From Treponema primitia ZAS-1 (lineage in GTDB: Bacteria; Spirochaetota; Spirochaetia; Treponematales; Breznakiellaceae): a stretch of 64,000 nt of DNA. Below are positions 40,416 through 55,528 of the stretch, piece by piece. The notes beneath the pieces were generated by a model. It had not been told where the DNA came from, searched no databases, and worked only from the letters and a program-made list of their open reading frames with translations. The DNA lies in contig NZ_AEEA01000128.1 of assembly GCF_000297095.1 (NCBI RefSeq), positions 1 to 64,000 on the forward strand, given 5' to 3'. The stretch's first letter is position 1; each line of letters opens with the position of its first letter. A program made the translations under genes and the position numbers.

Positions 40416-41792
40416 TTGGACAGACGTGCCTTTGAAGCTTCGGCGGCTGCGGGTTTGGGAAGCTGGCCGGAAACTACGGTGTTTCTCGCCGCAGTTTCCG
40501 GAGGGGCGGATTCTACCGCCATGCTTGCCGCCTTGGCTGCCCTGGGCCGGTTTGAATTCCGTTGTCTCCATGTGGAGCATGGTATCCGGCCCGCTCCCGA
40601 AAGCCGGGGGGACGCTGCTGCGGTGGAGGCCCTCTGCGCAGAGTTTGGCATCCCCTGTTCCGTGGTTTCCATTGCCCCGGGGAAGATAGAAAGAACCGCT
40701 AAGAAGCGGGGTATAGGTGTGGAAGCGGCAGCCCGGTTGTACCGGCATGCCGCCTGGAATGCCGAAGCCCGGCGGGTAGGGGCGGCAAAGGTCCTGGTGG
40801 CCCATACCCGGGAGGATCTTCTGGAGACTGGGTTGATGCGCATACTCCGGGGTTCCGGTCCGGCGGGTCTGGCGGCCATGCCGCGTTCCCGGGGTATCGT
40901 AATCAGGCCCCTTCTGGACCGCAGCCGCGCCGAAATCCTCGCCTACCTTGAAGAACGGGGCATCCCCTACAGAACCGATTCCACCAATACTGACCCAAAG
41001 TACCTGCGTAACCGTATCCGGCATACACTGATCCCCTGTCTGGACGAATTTTTCCCCGGGTGGAGGAAGACCCTGCAGGATCTGGCGGAAACCCAGCGCA
41101 TGGCTGCGGATTTTCTTGAGGCCGAAGCTACGGCCAGGATACCCTGGAGAGATGAAGGACGGGGCTTGTCTGTTTCATCAAACAGCTTTTTTTCCCAGCC
41201 TCCCATACTTCGGGAGGAAGCCCTCTTTGCAGCCTTAGACCGGATGGCGGAAAAAGGCCGGGTAAAACCGCCCAGGCGGAGGAACCTCCGGCTTTTTGCC
41301 CAGGGGGCCTTCGATACCCTGGATCTGGGATTCGCCATACTTAAAAAGGATGCGGAAAAGCTTAGCCTGGGTTTGCCCCGGACCGGAGAAACCGGGTTTT
41401 CACTGTTGATTAAAGAGCCGGGAATATATAAGCTAAAGGGGCTTACCATTCGGGCTTTTTCCGGGGAAAACACGGGGTCTCCCGCGCAGCTTGCAGCGAA
41501 GTTCCCCGCACAGTCGGGTTTTTTTGCGACCCTTCCATTGGCGTTACGGCAAAATTATCCTGAGGATTACATAGTCCGGGGAGGCCGAAAACGCCGGGGA
41601 GCGGAGAGTGTTCGGGCCGCCGGCGTTTCCGCGGGAAACTGCGTTGGAAGCGCCGCTTTCGGCCTTATCACTGCCGAAGATACCCGGGGACCTGCTGCGT
41701 TTATCGGCCGGGGGCAGGATGGTTTTGAGATTGTTCTAGCCAGGGAAGAAGAGGTCCGGGAAAAACACCTGTTCTTTTCCATACAACACTAA
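40416..41792 (+). CDS. tilS: tRNA(Ile)-lysidine synthetase
   Basis: TilS turns C34 of tRNA-Ile(CAU) into lysidine. The 458-residue protein has the N-type PP-loop AAVSGGADSTAML (residues about 27-39), VEHGIRP, AHTREDLLET (usually AHHxDDxxET) and GIPYRTDSTNTDPKYLRN. The start is TTG; the next ATG would lose the PP-loop. The A-H-T-R-E-D form of the second motif is a variant. ftsH follows, as in many genomes. Confidence 0.92.
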   Translation: MDRRAFEASAAAGLGSWPETTVFLAAVSGGADSTAMLAALAALGRFEFRCLHVEHGIRPAPESRGDAAAVEALCAEFGIPCSVVSIAPGKIERTAKKRGIGVEAAARLYRHAAWNAEARRVGAAKVLVAHTREDLLETGLMRILRGSGPAGLAAMPRSRGIVIRPLLDRSRAEILAYLEERGIPYRTDSTNTDPKYLRNRIRHTLIPCLDEFFPGWRKTLQDLAETQRMAADFLEAEATARIPWRDEGRGLSVSSNSFFSQPPILREEALFAALDRMAEKGRVKPPRRRNLRLFAQGAFDTLDLGFAILKKDAEKLSLGLPRTGETGFSLLIKEPGIYKLKGLTIRAFSGENTGSPAQLAAKFPAQSGFFATLPLALRQNYPEDYIVRGGRKRRGAESVRAAGVSAGNCVGSAAFGLITAEDTRGPAAFIGRGQDGFEIVLAREEEVREKHLFFSIQH

Positions 41793-41803
41793 AGGGGATA
41801 TCG

Positions 41804-43696
41804 ATGTTCGATGATAAAAACAACAAGATGCCGCCGCCGCGTCCGCCGGTTCAAGCCGGCCGGCCTAATCGTTTCGCCCTATTTTTTTTCCTCATCATCG
41901 TTGGTGTTTTTATCGCCTATTTCTTTAGAACCGATACCACAGCGGTACAGGAGATTTCCTACTCCGCCTTTACCAATTACCTGGAACGGAATGAGATAAG
42001 CGCCGTAAAGATCCTGGATACCAACGTAATAGAAGGAACTATCAGGGAATCAAGCGGGAACTTGCGGCAGTTCAAGACCCTCATCCCCTACCAGGATCCT
42101 TCGTTGCTGCCCACCCTGCGGGAACGGGGTATCAATGTATCCGGCGGGGCAAGCAAGGTTAGCCCCCTGCGGATATTCCTGGAATTTCTCCCCTGGATTA
42201 TCGGTTTCGGTTTTATCTGGTTCATGATGCGGAATATGCAGGGTACGGGGAACAAGGCTTTCCAGTTCGGGAAGAGCCGGGCCAAGCGCTACCAGGATGA
42301 GGGGAAAAAAACCACCTTTGCCGATGTGGCGGGCCAGATAGATGCCAAGTACGAATTGCAGGAAGTGGTTTCCTTTCTGAAGGACCCGCAGAAATTCACC
42401 AAGATGGGAGCTAGAATACCCAAAGGGGTGCTCCTGGTGGGTATGCCCGGAACCGGTAAGACCCTGATGGCCAAGGCGGTTGCCGGGGAAGCCGGGGTGG
42501 CCTACTTCCATATGTCGGGCTCCGATTTTGTCGAAATGTTTGTAGGCGTCGGCGCCAGCCGGGTTCGGGATCTTTTTGATCAGGGCCGGAAAAGCGCCCC
42601 CTGTATTATTTTTATCGACGAACTGGACGCCGTGGGACGTACCCGGGGCGCCGGTTATGGCGGAGGCCACGACGAACGGGAACAGACCCTGAACCAGCTT
42701 CTGGTTGAAATGGACGGTTTCGATTCCAAGGACGGGGTTATCATTTTAGCGGCCACCAACAGACCGGACGTTCTTGACCCGGCGCTGCTCCGGCCCGGCC
42801 GCTTTGACCGGCAGGTGATGGTGGCCATGCCGGATATCAAGGAGCGGGAAGCTATCCTTAAAATTCACTCGGATAAGATACCCCTGTCAAAAGAGGTGGA
42901 TCTGAGCCGCATAGCCCGGGCAACCCCGGGGATGAGCGGCGCGGAGATCGCCAACCTGGTCAACGAAGCGGCCCTCTATGCCGCCCGACAGGATAAGCCC
43001 ACCGTGGAGATGCCCGACTTCGAGGAAGCCCGGGACAAGGTACTCATGGGGGTAGCCCGGAAGACCCTGGTAATCTCCGAAAAGGAACGGCGGATGACCG
43101 CCTTCCACGAAGCCGGCCACGCCCTGCTCCATTACTTTCTCAAAAACGCCGATCCCCTCCATAAGGTAACCATAGTTCCCCACGGCAGGGCCCTGGGAAT
43201 GGCCATGTCCCTTCCGCTGGAGGACAGTTATAGCCGTACCAAGGGTTGGATCGAAGACCGGATTGTAATTTGCTACGGCGGCTGGGTGGCGGAGAAGCTC
43301 TTCTACGATGAAACCACCACCGGGACCAAGCAGGATCTGCAGCAGGCCACGGAAATGGCCCGGCGCATGGTCTGTGAATGGGGTATGGCGGATGAAATGG
43401 GCCCCGTAACCTATGGTCAGGAGGACGAGCCCATCTTTATCGGCAAGGAAATAGCCCGTCACAAGGAATACTCCGAGGACACGGCCCGGCTAATCGACAG
43501 CGCGGTGAAGAAAATCCTGGATAGCGCAAAAAATCTGGCCGAATCCATCCTGCATACCCGTAAGGCGGAGTTGGAAAAGCTGGCCGAAGCGCTTATTACC
43601 CAGGAAACCCTCATCGACGATGAGGTGCGTTCAATCCTCGGACTTCCCCCCCGGGATGATTCCGGTTCATTGAACGCCGGTCTTGCAGAGGCCTGA
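41804..43696 (+). CDS. ftsH: ATP-dependent zinc metalloprotease FtsH
   Basis: Membrane AAA+ protease that degrades membrane and regulatory proteins. The 630 residues contain two membrane segments (about 24-43 and 122-142) around a periplasmic domain, Walker A GMPGTGKT at 213-220, Walker B IFIDELDAVG, second region of homology ATNRPDVLDPALLRPGRFD, and zinc site HEAGH at 435-439. AAAGGGG precedes the ATG. Its stop overlaps the next gene (TGATG). Confidence 0.97.
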   Translation: MFDDKNNKMPPPRPPVQAGRPNRFALFFFLIIVGVFIAYFFRTDTTAVQEISYSAFTNYLERNEISAVKILDTNVIEGTIRESSGNLRQFKTLIPYQDPSLLPTLRERGINVSGGASKVSPLRIFLEFLPWIIGFGFIWFMMRNMQGTGNKAFQFGKSRAKRYQDEGKKTTFADVAGQIDAKYELQEVVSFLKDPQKFTKMGARIPKGVLLVGMPGTGKTLMAKAVAGEAGVAYFHMSGSDFVEMFVGVGASRVRDLFDQGRKSAPCIIFIDELDAVGRTRGAGYGGGHDEREQTLNQLLVEMDGFDSKDGVIILAATNRPDVLDPALLRPGRFDRQVMVAMPDIKEREAILKIHSDKIPLSKEVDLSRIARATPGMSGAEIANLVNEAALYAARQDKPTVEMPDFEEARDKVLMGVARKTLVISEKERRMTAFHEAGHALLHYFLKNADPLHKVTIVPHGRALGMAMSLPLEDSYSRTKGWIEDRIVICYGGWVAEKLFYDETTTGTKQDLQQATEMARRMVCEWGMADEMGPVTYGQEDEPIFIGKEIARHKEYSEDTARLIDSAVKKILDSAKNLAESILHTRKAELEKLAEALITQETLIDDEVRSILGLPPRDDSGSLNAGLAEA

Positions 43697-45327
43697 TGTC
43701 CCGCAGTTTGCTCTTCCCTGTCTGGCTTTTGGCGGCTGCTCTTACCGCACTATCGGCCCAGGACTGGGAGGATGCCCAACTTGCAACGGGGGACGCCGCT
43801 GCGGCGGAACGATACGTCCAGTGGGCACAGGCTGCCATTGACGATGGCCGCTGGGGTGCTGCCGAAGAAGCTCTGGAACGGGCGGCGGATTACGCCGAAG
43901 TTTCCTCGGATCTTTCCTACCTTTTAGCCTTTGTTCGAAACCATGAGCGCCGGCCCCGGCGAGCGGTTTTAGAAGCCCTTTACAGCGCATTTGCTTTTAA
44001 CCGGTGGAATTCCTATTCCGCCGCCGAAGCCCGGCTTTTGGAAGCGGAAACTTTCGTCGCCATCCGCTCCTTTGAGGAGGCCCTGGATGTGCTCCAGCTG
44101 GCCGGGGATAGCAGCCGGGAAATAAGCCTCCGCGCCCTGGCCTACCAGGGGTTAAATGACAGCCGGGGGTTTATCCAAACCATCAAAGAAGCCCTGGACC
44201 GGTATCCCCGTTCCGCCATGCCGGTACGGATCCTTTTTAAATATGCCGCTAATAGGATACCCGGCGCCGGAGAACGGGAGCTTATCTCGATCTGCCTGCG
44301 GCGGCTGCCCCTCCTCTTGGACGAAGACCCTGAACTGGCTTTCTTAGCAGTTCCCTTTATCCGGGATACCGAAGAAGCCCGCAGGCTCGTGTCCACCTAC
44401 CGGGCTTCCGGGGGGACTGATCTTGGGGCTCTTCCCCCGGCGCTGAACCTGGGAATTGTTGATGAAACCCAGGCTCTGGTGGAACTATTCCATAACTCGT
44501 TACTGGATAAGGACTTACTAGAAACAGTCTGGGGCCTGCTCCGCAGCGGCGAAGACCGACGGGATTTCGCCCGTAACCTTTCTGCCTTTTCGGGGTTTAT
44601 TACCGAAGACATTGACCGGGACGGCTACATCGAATGCCGGACCGCGTACCGGAACGGAAGCCTCCTGAGCTATTCCTACGATGCGGACCAGGATCTGCTG
44701 CCGGAACTGGATGTTTTTTTCAATATCGGCCTTCCCGCCCGGGCTGAACTGGCCGCCGATGATTCCGGCAAGGACCGGTCCAGGGTGTTTTTGGAGTGGG
44801 AACAATACCCCGCAGTACTTTCAGCAGAATTGGGGGAAGTCAAATATATTCCCCGGCCGGGGGAATTTTTATTCAAGCCCCTGCAATTTCGGGATTTCCT
44901 GGGAAGCGCCCTGCTCTACCCGGAGCGGGAGTTTATTCCCCGTATATCCCGGCGTACCCTGGTTTCCTTTGCCCTCACCATAGAACAGCCCGGCACTGAG
45001 ATCCCCGGAAGCATTGAACGGATAGAGATGCAAGCGGGAATTCCCCGACTAAGCCGGGAGTATCTGCGGGACCGGCTCGTAAGTGAGACGGAATATCTCC
45101 TGGGACAGCCCAAGATCCAGCGGATCGACATGGACCTGGATGGCAGGCTGGAAACGATCCGGCGTTACAACCGCGACTTGGAGGCCTGGGCTTCGTCCGA
45201 AAGCGACTGGGACGGTGATGGTGTCTATGAATACGGGGAAACCTATGCAGGGGATCTGGTTATCCGATCCTGGGATATGGATAAGGACGGTATCAGGGAA
45301 TATTCTGAAACCGGCGTAAGGAATTGA
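43696..45327 (+). CDS. Secreted TPR-like protein with Asp-rich calcium-binding-like repeats
   Basis: The 543-residue protein has a signal peptide (LLFPVWLLAAALTALSA, cleavage near 21). An alpha-helical, TPR-like region (about 25-270) contains AERYVQWAQAAIDDGRWGAA and similar pairs. Four short Asp-rich motifs resembling dockerin or EF-hand loops follow: DIDRDGYIE, DADQDLLPE, DLDGRLET, DWDGDGVYE and DMDKDGIRE in the C-terminal 240 residues. Such motifs suggest calcium binding outside the cytoplasm. It is translationally coupled to ftsH and overlaps the frame of the following protease. No family was assigned. Confidence 0.7.
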   Translation: MSRSLLFPVWLLAAALTALSAQDWEDAQLATGDAAAAERYVQWAQAAIDDGRWGAAEEALERAADYAEVSSDLSYLLAFVRNHERRPRRAVLEALYSAFAFNRWNSYSAAEARLLEAETFVAIRSFEEALDVLQLAGDSSREISLRALAYQGLNDSRGFIQTIKEALDRYPRSAMPVRILFKYAANRIPGAGERELISICLRRLPLLLDEDPELAFLAVPFIRDTEEARRLVSTYRASGGTDLGALPPALNLGIVDETQALVELFHNSLLDKDLLETVWGLLRSGEDRRDFARNLSAFSGFITEDIDRDGYIECRTAYRNGSLLSYSYDADQDLLPELDVFFNIGLPARAELAADDSGKDRSRVFLEWEQYPAVLSAELGEVKYIPRPGEFLFKPLQFRDFLGSALLYPEREFIPRISRRTLVSFALTIEQPGTEIPGSIERIEMQAGIPRLSREYLRDRLVSETEYLLGQPKIQRIDMDLDGRLETIRRYNRDLEAWASSESDWDGDGVYEYGETYAGDLVIRSWDMDKDGIREYSETGVRN

Positions 45328-45332
45328 TACGA

Positions 45333-47147
45333 ATGATTTTACGCAAAATGAGAAGGATTATTCTTATTTCCCTGCTTTTCGCCGGATCCGGATCCTTGCT
45401 GCTTACCTGCGTCTCCGCAGCCCGGGCGGAAAGGCGGCTCGCCCCGGTGCGATCCACCGGGGAACTGCGGCTTAATGATATCCAGCAGTATGTCTCGGAG
45501 GAACCGGTCCGGACCATCCATCTTATCGGTATGTACCGTACTGTTTATGGCAATGCCATGGAAGAAGAGATCCTATCCCTGGAAAATCAGGCCATACAAA
45601 ATCTCAAGGAAGCCCAGACCCTGGCGATACGTGAAAAACGCTGGGAAGACGCTGCATCCCTGGCCCGTTCCCTGACTACCCAGAAGATTTCCGTGGAGAG
45701 TACCGGCATAGAACCGGACCTGCTCCTGGCGGATGCTAAGGATCGTCTATCCGCCGGAAACGACCTGCCGGCCTTCCTGAGCGCAGTCCGATCCCACGAT
45801 TTAAAGCCCCTGGAAACACCGGACGCCCTGATCTTTCTGGAACGGGCGGTGGCGGTAAAACAGCGCCGGGCCGCGGCCTTTTTCCTCTCTATCATTGAGA
45901 AACAGAGGGGGACCGCGCCGGAGGAGCTGCGCCAGTTTGCCCTGGGCCAGGATAGCGCCGGAGATATGATCAAAGGGGTGGTTACGGTTCTGGTAAATCG
46001 GGGCTTTCGGATTCAGCGGGGCGCAGGTTCCGCTGACTGGGTCCTGGGCTCCGCCTTCTTTGTAGACTCCTCGGGGTTGATGATCACCAATTACCACGTT
46101 ATCGCCAGCGAGGTGGACCCCACCTACGAAGGATATTCGCGGATGTATATACGCCTGGGGGATTCCTCCAGCCCCCGGATCCCCGCCAAGGTTATCGGCT
46201 GGGACAAGGCCATGGATCTGGCGTTGATCAAAGCGGAAATAAAACCGGAGTACGTCTTTTCCCTGGTGGACTGGGTCATCCCCCAGGTGGGCGATACGGT
46301 TTACGCCATCGGTTCCCCCGCGGGGCTGGAAAAAACCGTAACCCGGGGCATTGTTTCCGCCCTGGGACGGCGGCTCCTCCAAATCGGTGATGTGATACAG
46401 ATCGACGCGGCGGTAAACCACGGCAACTCCGGCGGTCCCGTGGTGGACATGGAGGGCCGTCTGGTGGGCATCGTCTTTGCCGGGGTAGAACAGTTCGACG
46501 GCCTAAACTTCGCCGTTCCCGCTGAACGGCTGGCCGCGGCCCTGCCTGCGATGATCGCCGGCGGCAAAGCCCAGCGGCCCTGGCTGGGCTTTACTATTAG
46601 TGAAACGACCAAGGGGGCGGAGATCATCTACGTGGCCCCCTTTACCCCCGCGGCGGAACACCAGATTCCCGAGGGGCTCCTAATCACCAGTATCAATGAC
46701 GAAATAGTGGACGTTCCCCAGGGCGCCTTAATCCCCGCCCTGCAGGACCAGCTCTTTTCAGGGCGGCCCGGAGAACTGGTTGCCCTGACCAGCTCCGATG
46801 GTGTCCGCCGGGTCCTTATGACTGTCCCGCGGCCGGATGTCCCCCTGGCGGAGGCTGCCAAAAAAGACAGCCGGGAACGCATGGCCGCGCCCCTTTTCGG
46901 TCTCATCCTCGCTCCTTCCATGAACCGGGGGCTTGCCGCCTCGTACCTGGTGAAAAAAGTAGTCCGGGGTTCCATCGCCGATGCGGCTGGGCTTTCTGAG
47001 CAAGATCCCGTATCTATCCGGAGTTTCCGCCTGGAGGAAAGCGACGGTTACGCCCTGCTGGATATCAATGTTAAAAAACGCCGTATGGGCTACCTGGAAA
47101 CGTATATGCGTCTCCCGGCCCCGCTGGATTCCCCGGACACTTTGTAA
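45333..47147 (+). CDS. Lipoprotein trypsin-like serine protease with PDZ-like domain
   Basis: The 604-residue product has a signal peptide ending in a lipobox (GSLLLTC, Cys near 27), so it is probably anchored in the envelope. A helical region (about 45-210) precedes an S1C/DegP-like protease: His255 in TNYHV, Asp295 in AMDLAL, Ser366 in GNSGGP. A PDZ-like segment follows (about 410-490, TSINDEIVDVPQ), then a second, weaker one. The helical N-terminal domain is unlike standard HtrA. The ATG at 45333 has AAGGAA upstream. It follows the Asp-rich secreted protein closely, suggesting that they act together with FtsH in envelope quality control (inference). Confidence 0.85.
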   Translation: MILRKMRRIILISLLFAGSGSLLLTCVSAARAERRLAPVRSTGELRLNDIQQYVSEEPVRTIHLIGMYRTVYGNAMEEEILSLENQAIQNLKEAQTLAIREKRWEDAASLARSLTTQKISVESTGIEPDLLLADAKDRLSAGNDLPAFLSAVRSHDLKPLETPDALIFLERAVAVKQRRAAAFFLSIIEKQRGTAPEELRQFALGQDSAGDMIKGVVTVLVNRGFRIQRGAGSADWVLGSAFFVDSSGLMITNYHVIASEVDPTYEGYSRMYIRLGDSSSPRIPAKVIGWDKAMDLALIKAEIKPEYVFSLVDWVIPQVGDTVYAIGSPAGLEKTVTRGIVSALGRRLLQIGDVIQIDAAVNHGNSGGPVVDMEGRLVGIVFAGVEQFDGLNFAVPAERLAAALPAMIAGGKAQRPWLGFTISETTKGAEIIYVAPFTPAAEHQIPEGLLITSINDEIVDVPQGALIPALQDQLFSGRPGELVALTSSDGVRRVLMTVPRPDVPLAEAAKKDSRERMAAPLFGLILAPSMNRGLAASYLVKKVVRGSIADAAGLSEQDPVSIRSFRLEESDGYALLDINVKKRRMGYLETYMRLPAPLDSPDTL

Positions 47148-47186
47148 ATATTCCCTTTAAACAAATAACATGATAATATACTTTCT

Positions 47187-51726
<4,540 letters not shown>

Positions 51727-51737
<11 letters not shown>

Positions 51738-54228
51738 GGAAGACAAGATTATCACTAAGTTTAAGTACCGGTTTTCCCTGTTCTTTGCCATTTTTGTAGC
51801 GGCAATATTTACGGTTATTATCATCACATCCTTTCAGCAAATATTAAATGTCACCACCACCCTATCTGCACGGCAGGGAATACCAATCAACGAAAAGGTA
51901 AGCGCATTAATTGACGTTGACGCCTTTGTCAATTTAAGCAAAACCCTTGATCCAAATGATCCCTATTATGAAACAACCAGGCAAAAGATGCTGGCCATAA
52001 AAGAAGATGTCAACTGTCTGTATCTGTACACCATGGCGCCGGTCAACGATACGATATTCCGGTTTATCATTGATGGCAGCGGCCGGCCCGGGGACAGCTC
52101 TTTTTCACCGCTTGGGAGTCTGGAGGATGTGCGCAACTATGACAAGGCTTTTTTTAAAGCCCTGAAGACAAAAATTTCCCAGTTCGGCGGCACAATTGAT
52201 TCTCAGGACAAATGGGGACGGGTGGTATCCACCTATACGCCCATCCTTAACAGTGCCGGAGACGCGGTGGGCATTATTGGCTGCGACTTCGAAGCCGAAA
52301 GTATTTATTTAAACCTGCGGTTTCAGATACTGGGGCAGATTGCCCTATCTTTGGTATTTATCATCATTGCTATCGTAGTGTATATTTCCCTGCTAAACCA
52401 GGTTAACCGGCAGAACAGCCGCTTGATTGAGCTTAAAAGGGAAGCGGAAAGCGCCTCCGATGCAAAGAGTAATTTTCTCGCCAATACCAGCCATGAACTC
52501 CGCACACCCATGAACGCTATCATGGGGACCACAGAGATGATCCTGAGAAAAGATATCAGTCCCGATGTATATCAGGACGCCCAGCGGATCAAACAGGCCG
52601 GTTCAAGCCTGCTCTCCATCATCAATGATATTCTTGACTTTTCAAATATTGATTCTGGAAAGGCGGAGATACACCCCGCGGAATACCTTTTTGAATCCCT
52701 GATAAGCGATGTTATTAACATTATCGGGGTACGGATCGAGGATAAGCAAATCGATTTTATTACCAATATTGATTGCAGCACAAACGTTAAGCTGTACGGT
52801 GACATCGTGCGGATCAGGCAGGTCCTGCTTAACATCCTTGGTAACGCGGTTAAGTACACCGAAAAGGGGTATATAAAGCTGACGGTCTTTTCAAAAACAG
52901 AGGGCGACGACATCCTGCTGACCTTTGAGATTACCGATACCGGACTCGGTATAAAAGATGCGGATATGGATAAACTGTTCGGCAACTTCACCCACCTGGA
53001 CAATAAAAAATACCAGGGAACCGAAGGAACCGGCCTTGGGCTTGCGATCAGCCGTAACCTCTGCCGGCTTATGGGGGGAGATCTAACCGTACAGTCAAAA
53101 TACGGCGAAGGCAGTATCTTTACCATTGTAATTCCCCAGAAAGTCCACGGAGAGACCCTGCCCGCCGGGACGGAGCATACACCCCAGGAACAGGCGGAAA
53201 TCCGGTTCATCGCTCCGGAGGCAAAGATACTCATTGTGGACGATATCATCACAAATATTAATGTGGCAAAGGGCCTCCTGTTACCCTATCAAATGGATAT
53301 TCATACCTGTACAACCGGCAAAGAGGCGGTCGAATTAGTAAAGAGCAACCGTTACGATATTGTGTTTATGGACCACATGATGCCCGGCATGGACGGCATT
53401 GAAACAACCGCGGCGATCCGTTCTTTAGGGGGCGCATATTTTCAGAACCTTCCCATAGTAGCCCTGACTGCCAATGTGGTGGTAGGTATGAAGGAAATGT
53501 TTTTGGAAAAGGGGTTCAGCGATTATCTTCCCAAGCCCATAGAAATTGCCGCCCTTGACCGAATCATAGCCCGCCTGATTCCCGCGGAAAAACGCAGGGA
53601 CGCAGGCCCGGAAGCGGTACGGACACGAACGGCAAAAACGACGGACCTGAAAATAAGCGGGGTGGATACCGCCAAGGGCATAGCCATGACCGGGGGTACC
53701 GAAACGGGGTACCGCAAAGTACTTGCCTCATTCCGCAAGGATTGTGAGGACCGGCTTCCCCTGCTTACCCAGGTTCCCGGAGAACGTGAGCTGCCCCTCT
53801 TTACCGCCACCGTACATGCCTTAAAGAGCGCCGCCGCTACCATAGGCGCCGAAGCCGTATCAAAGGAAGCGGCCATACTTGAGGCAGCGGGGAAAAACGG
53901 AGATCTTCAGACCATTGAAGGCGCCCTTGCGAGTTTTTATTACGATCTAAAAAGTCTGGTGGAACAAATTGAAATAGAAAGCCCGGCGGAGACCGGACAG
54001 ACAGAGGAAGATCTATCCCCATATCTTCCCCTGTTCACAGAAATGAAGGCGGCGCTGGAACAGGAAAATATTGACACCATCGACAGAATTCTTGAGGAAC
54101 TGGAAAGTAAATCCTTTGACGCAAAAATAGCGGGGATCATAAATACTATTTCCGATCAGGTCCTGATGACCGAATATCAGGCGGCAATAAAGACCATAGA
54201 CACTCTGATTAAAACGGCGGGGAAGTAA
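51727..54228 (+). CDS. Hybrid histidine kinase with periplasmic sensor, receiver and Hpt domain
   Basis: The 833-residue protein has two membrane segments (about 16-36 and 198-222) around a 160-residue periplasmic domain of PDC/Cache type. HisKA with His256 (SHELRTPM), HATPase (GTEGTGLGLAIS), a receiver with Asp549 (FMDHMMPGMDG) and an Hpt with His697 (VHALKSAAAT) follow. From the kinase onward it is closely related to the upstream kinase, so the pair arose by duplication with a swapped sensor. It overlaps that gene by eleven bases and ends three bases before the cyclase gene. Confidence 0.92.
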
Positions 54229-54231
54229 GGC

Positions 54232-55521
54232 ATGGAAACTAAAAAGGAAGTAATAATACTGGTGGATGATAATCCGGCGAATCTGCGGACGGGAAAAAAT
54301 GTATTAAGCCTGCAGTACAGCGTTTTTACCGCCCCCTCGGCGGAAAAAATGTTCAGCCTTTTGGAAAACAACAAGCCGGATCTGATATTGCTTGATATCG
54401 AGATGCCGGAAATGAACGGCTATGAGGCGATAAAAATCCTCAAGGACCGTCCGGAAACCCGGGACATCCCGGTTATATTCGTTACCGGTAAGACCGAGAC
54501 GGACGATGAACTTGAAGGCCTGAATCTGGGGGCCGTTGATTACATAACCAAACCATTTCAGCCCTCACTGTTATTAAAACGTATCGAAGTCCATCTACTG
54601 GTACAAACCCAGCAGCGGGAACTGCAGTACTACAACGACAATCTGCGGAAAGCCTTTTCCACCTACGTCTCCGGAGATGTGGTTCAGGACGTAATGAGCG
54701 ATCCTTCCCGGCTGCAGCTCGGCGGCGCCAAACGGAGCATGACCGCCGTGTTTACGGACATTCAGGGTTTTGCGTCCTTCGCAGAAAAGCTGGACCCCGA
54801 AGATCTGGTACGGCTCCTCAATATATACCTCACCGCCATGAGCGATATCCTTCTGGAACAGAAGGGAACCATAGACAAATACAACGGGGACGCCATCATG
54901 GCTTTTTTCGGGGCCCCCCTGGATATTCCGGATCACGCCCTGCGGGCCTGCTATTCCGCAGTTTTAATGAAACGAAAAGAAAAAGAATTGTCTTCCTATT
55001 TTTTGGAAAACGGCATGAGTCCCGATCCTCTTTTTACCCGGATGGGGATCAATTCGGGAAATATGATTGTGGGGAACATGGGCAGCGAACGGAAGATGAA
55101 CTATACCATCATGGGCCATGCGGTAAATCTGGCGTCCCGGCTTGAGGGGGTAAACAAGCAGTACGGCACCCAAATACTGGCGGCCGAAAAAACCATTCAG
55201 GAAACCGGTGATAAGCTCCTCTGCCGCCGCCTTGACCGTGTCCGGGTGGTAGGGGTGAACACCCCGGTACGGCTCTACGAAATTTTGGATATCGCCGATT
55301 CGGCGCCGGGCGAAACCGTGCAGCTCGCCAAACTCTTCAACTCGGCCCTGGAAATTTTTGAAGGCCGTGACTGGACCGCTGCAGAAAACGCCTTTGAAAA
55401 AGTACTAAACCTCGCTCCCCAGGACAGGCCGGCCCAACTATTCCGGGATCGATCCGCAGCCTTCCGGCAAAACCCCCCTGAGGGGGACTGGGACGGGGTA
55501 TCTAACCTGAACGAGAAATAA
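54232..55521 (+). CDS. Response regulator with class III adenylate/guanylate cyclase
   Basis: The 429-residue protein has an N-terminal receiver with Asp55 (LLDIEMPEMNG) and the conserved Lys of ITKPF, then a short linker helix and a class III cyclase domain (about 165-350). Metal-binding Asp residues are in FTDIQGF and NGDAIMAFFG, the transition-state pair in HAVNLASRLEG. The residue after TIMG, usually Asp or Thr in bacterial adenylate cyclases, is His, so the nucleotide preference is not certain. A TPR-like tail ends the protein. It is the only receiver-output protein in the run and the likely target of both Hpt domains. Confidence 0.9.
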   Translation: METKKEVIILVDDNPANLRTGKNVLSLQYSVFTAPSAEKMFSLLENNKPDLILLDIEMPEMNGYEAIKILKDRPETRDIPVIFVTGKTETDDELEGLNLGAVDYITKPFQPSLLLKRIEVHLLVQTQQRELQYYNDNLRKAFSTYVSGDVVQDVMSDPSRLQLGGAKRSMTAVFTDIQGFASFAEKLDPEDLVRLLNIYLTAMSDILLEQKGTIDKYNGDAIMAFFGAPLDIPDHALRACYSAVLMKRKEKELSSYFLENGMSPDPLFTRMGINSGNMIVGNMGSERKMNYTIMGHAVNLASRLEGVNKQYGTQILAAEKTIQETGDKLLCRRLDRVRVVGVNTPVRLYEILDIADSAPGETVQLAKLFNSALEIFEGRDWTAAENAFEKVLNLAPQDRPAQLFRDRSAAFRQNPPEGDWDGVSNLNEK

Positions 55522-55528
55522 GCGCCGG

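Noticed and set aside
39735..41024. A 429-codon minus-strand frame across rplY and tilS.
   Set aside because: It is antisense to two well-supported genes with conserved motifs.
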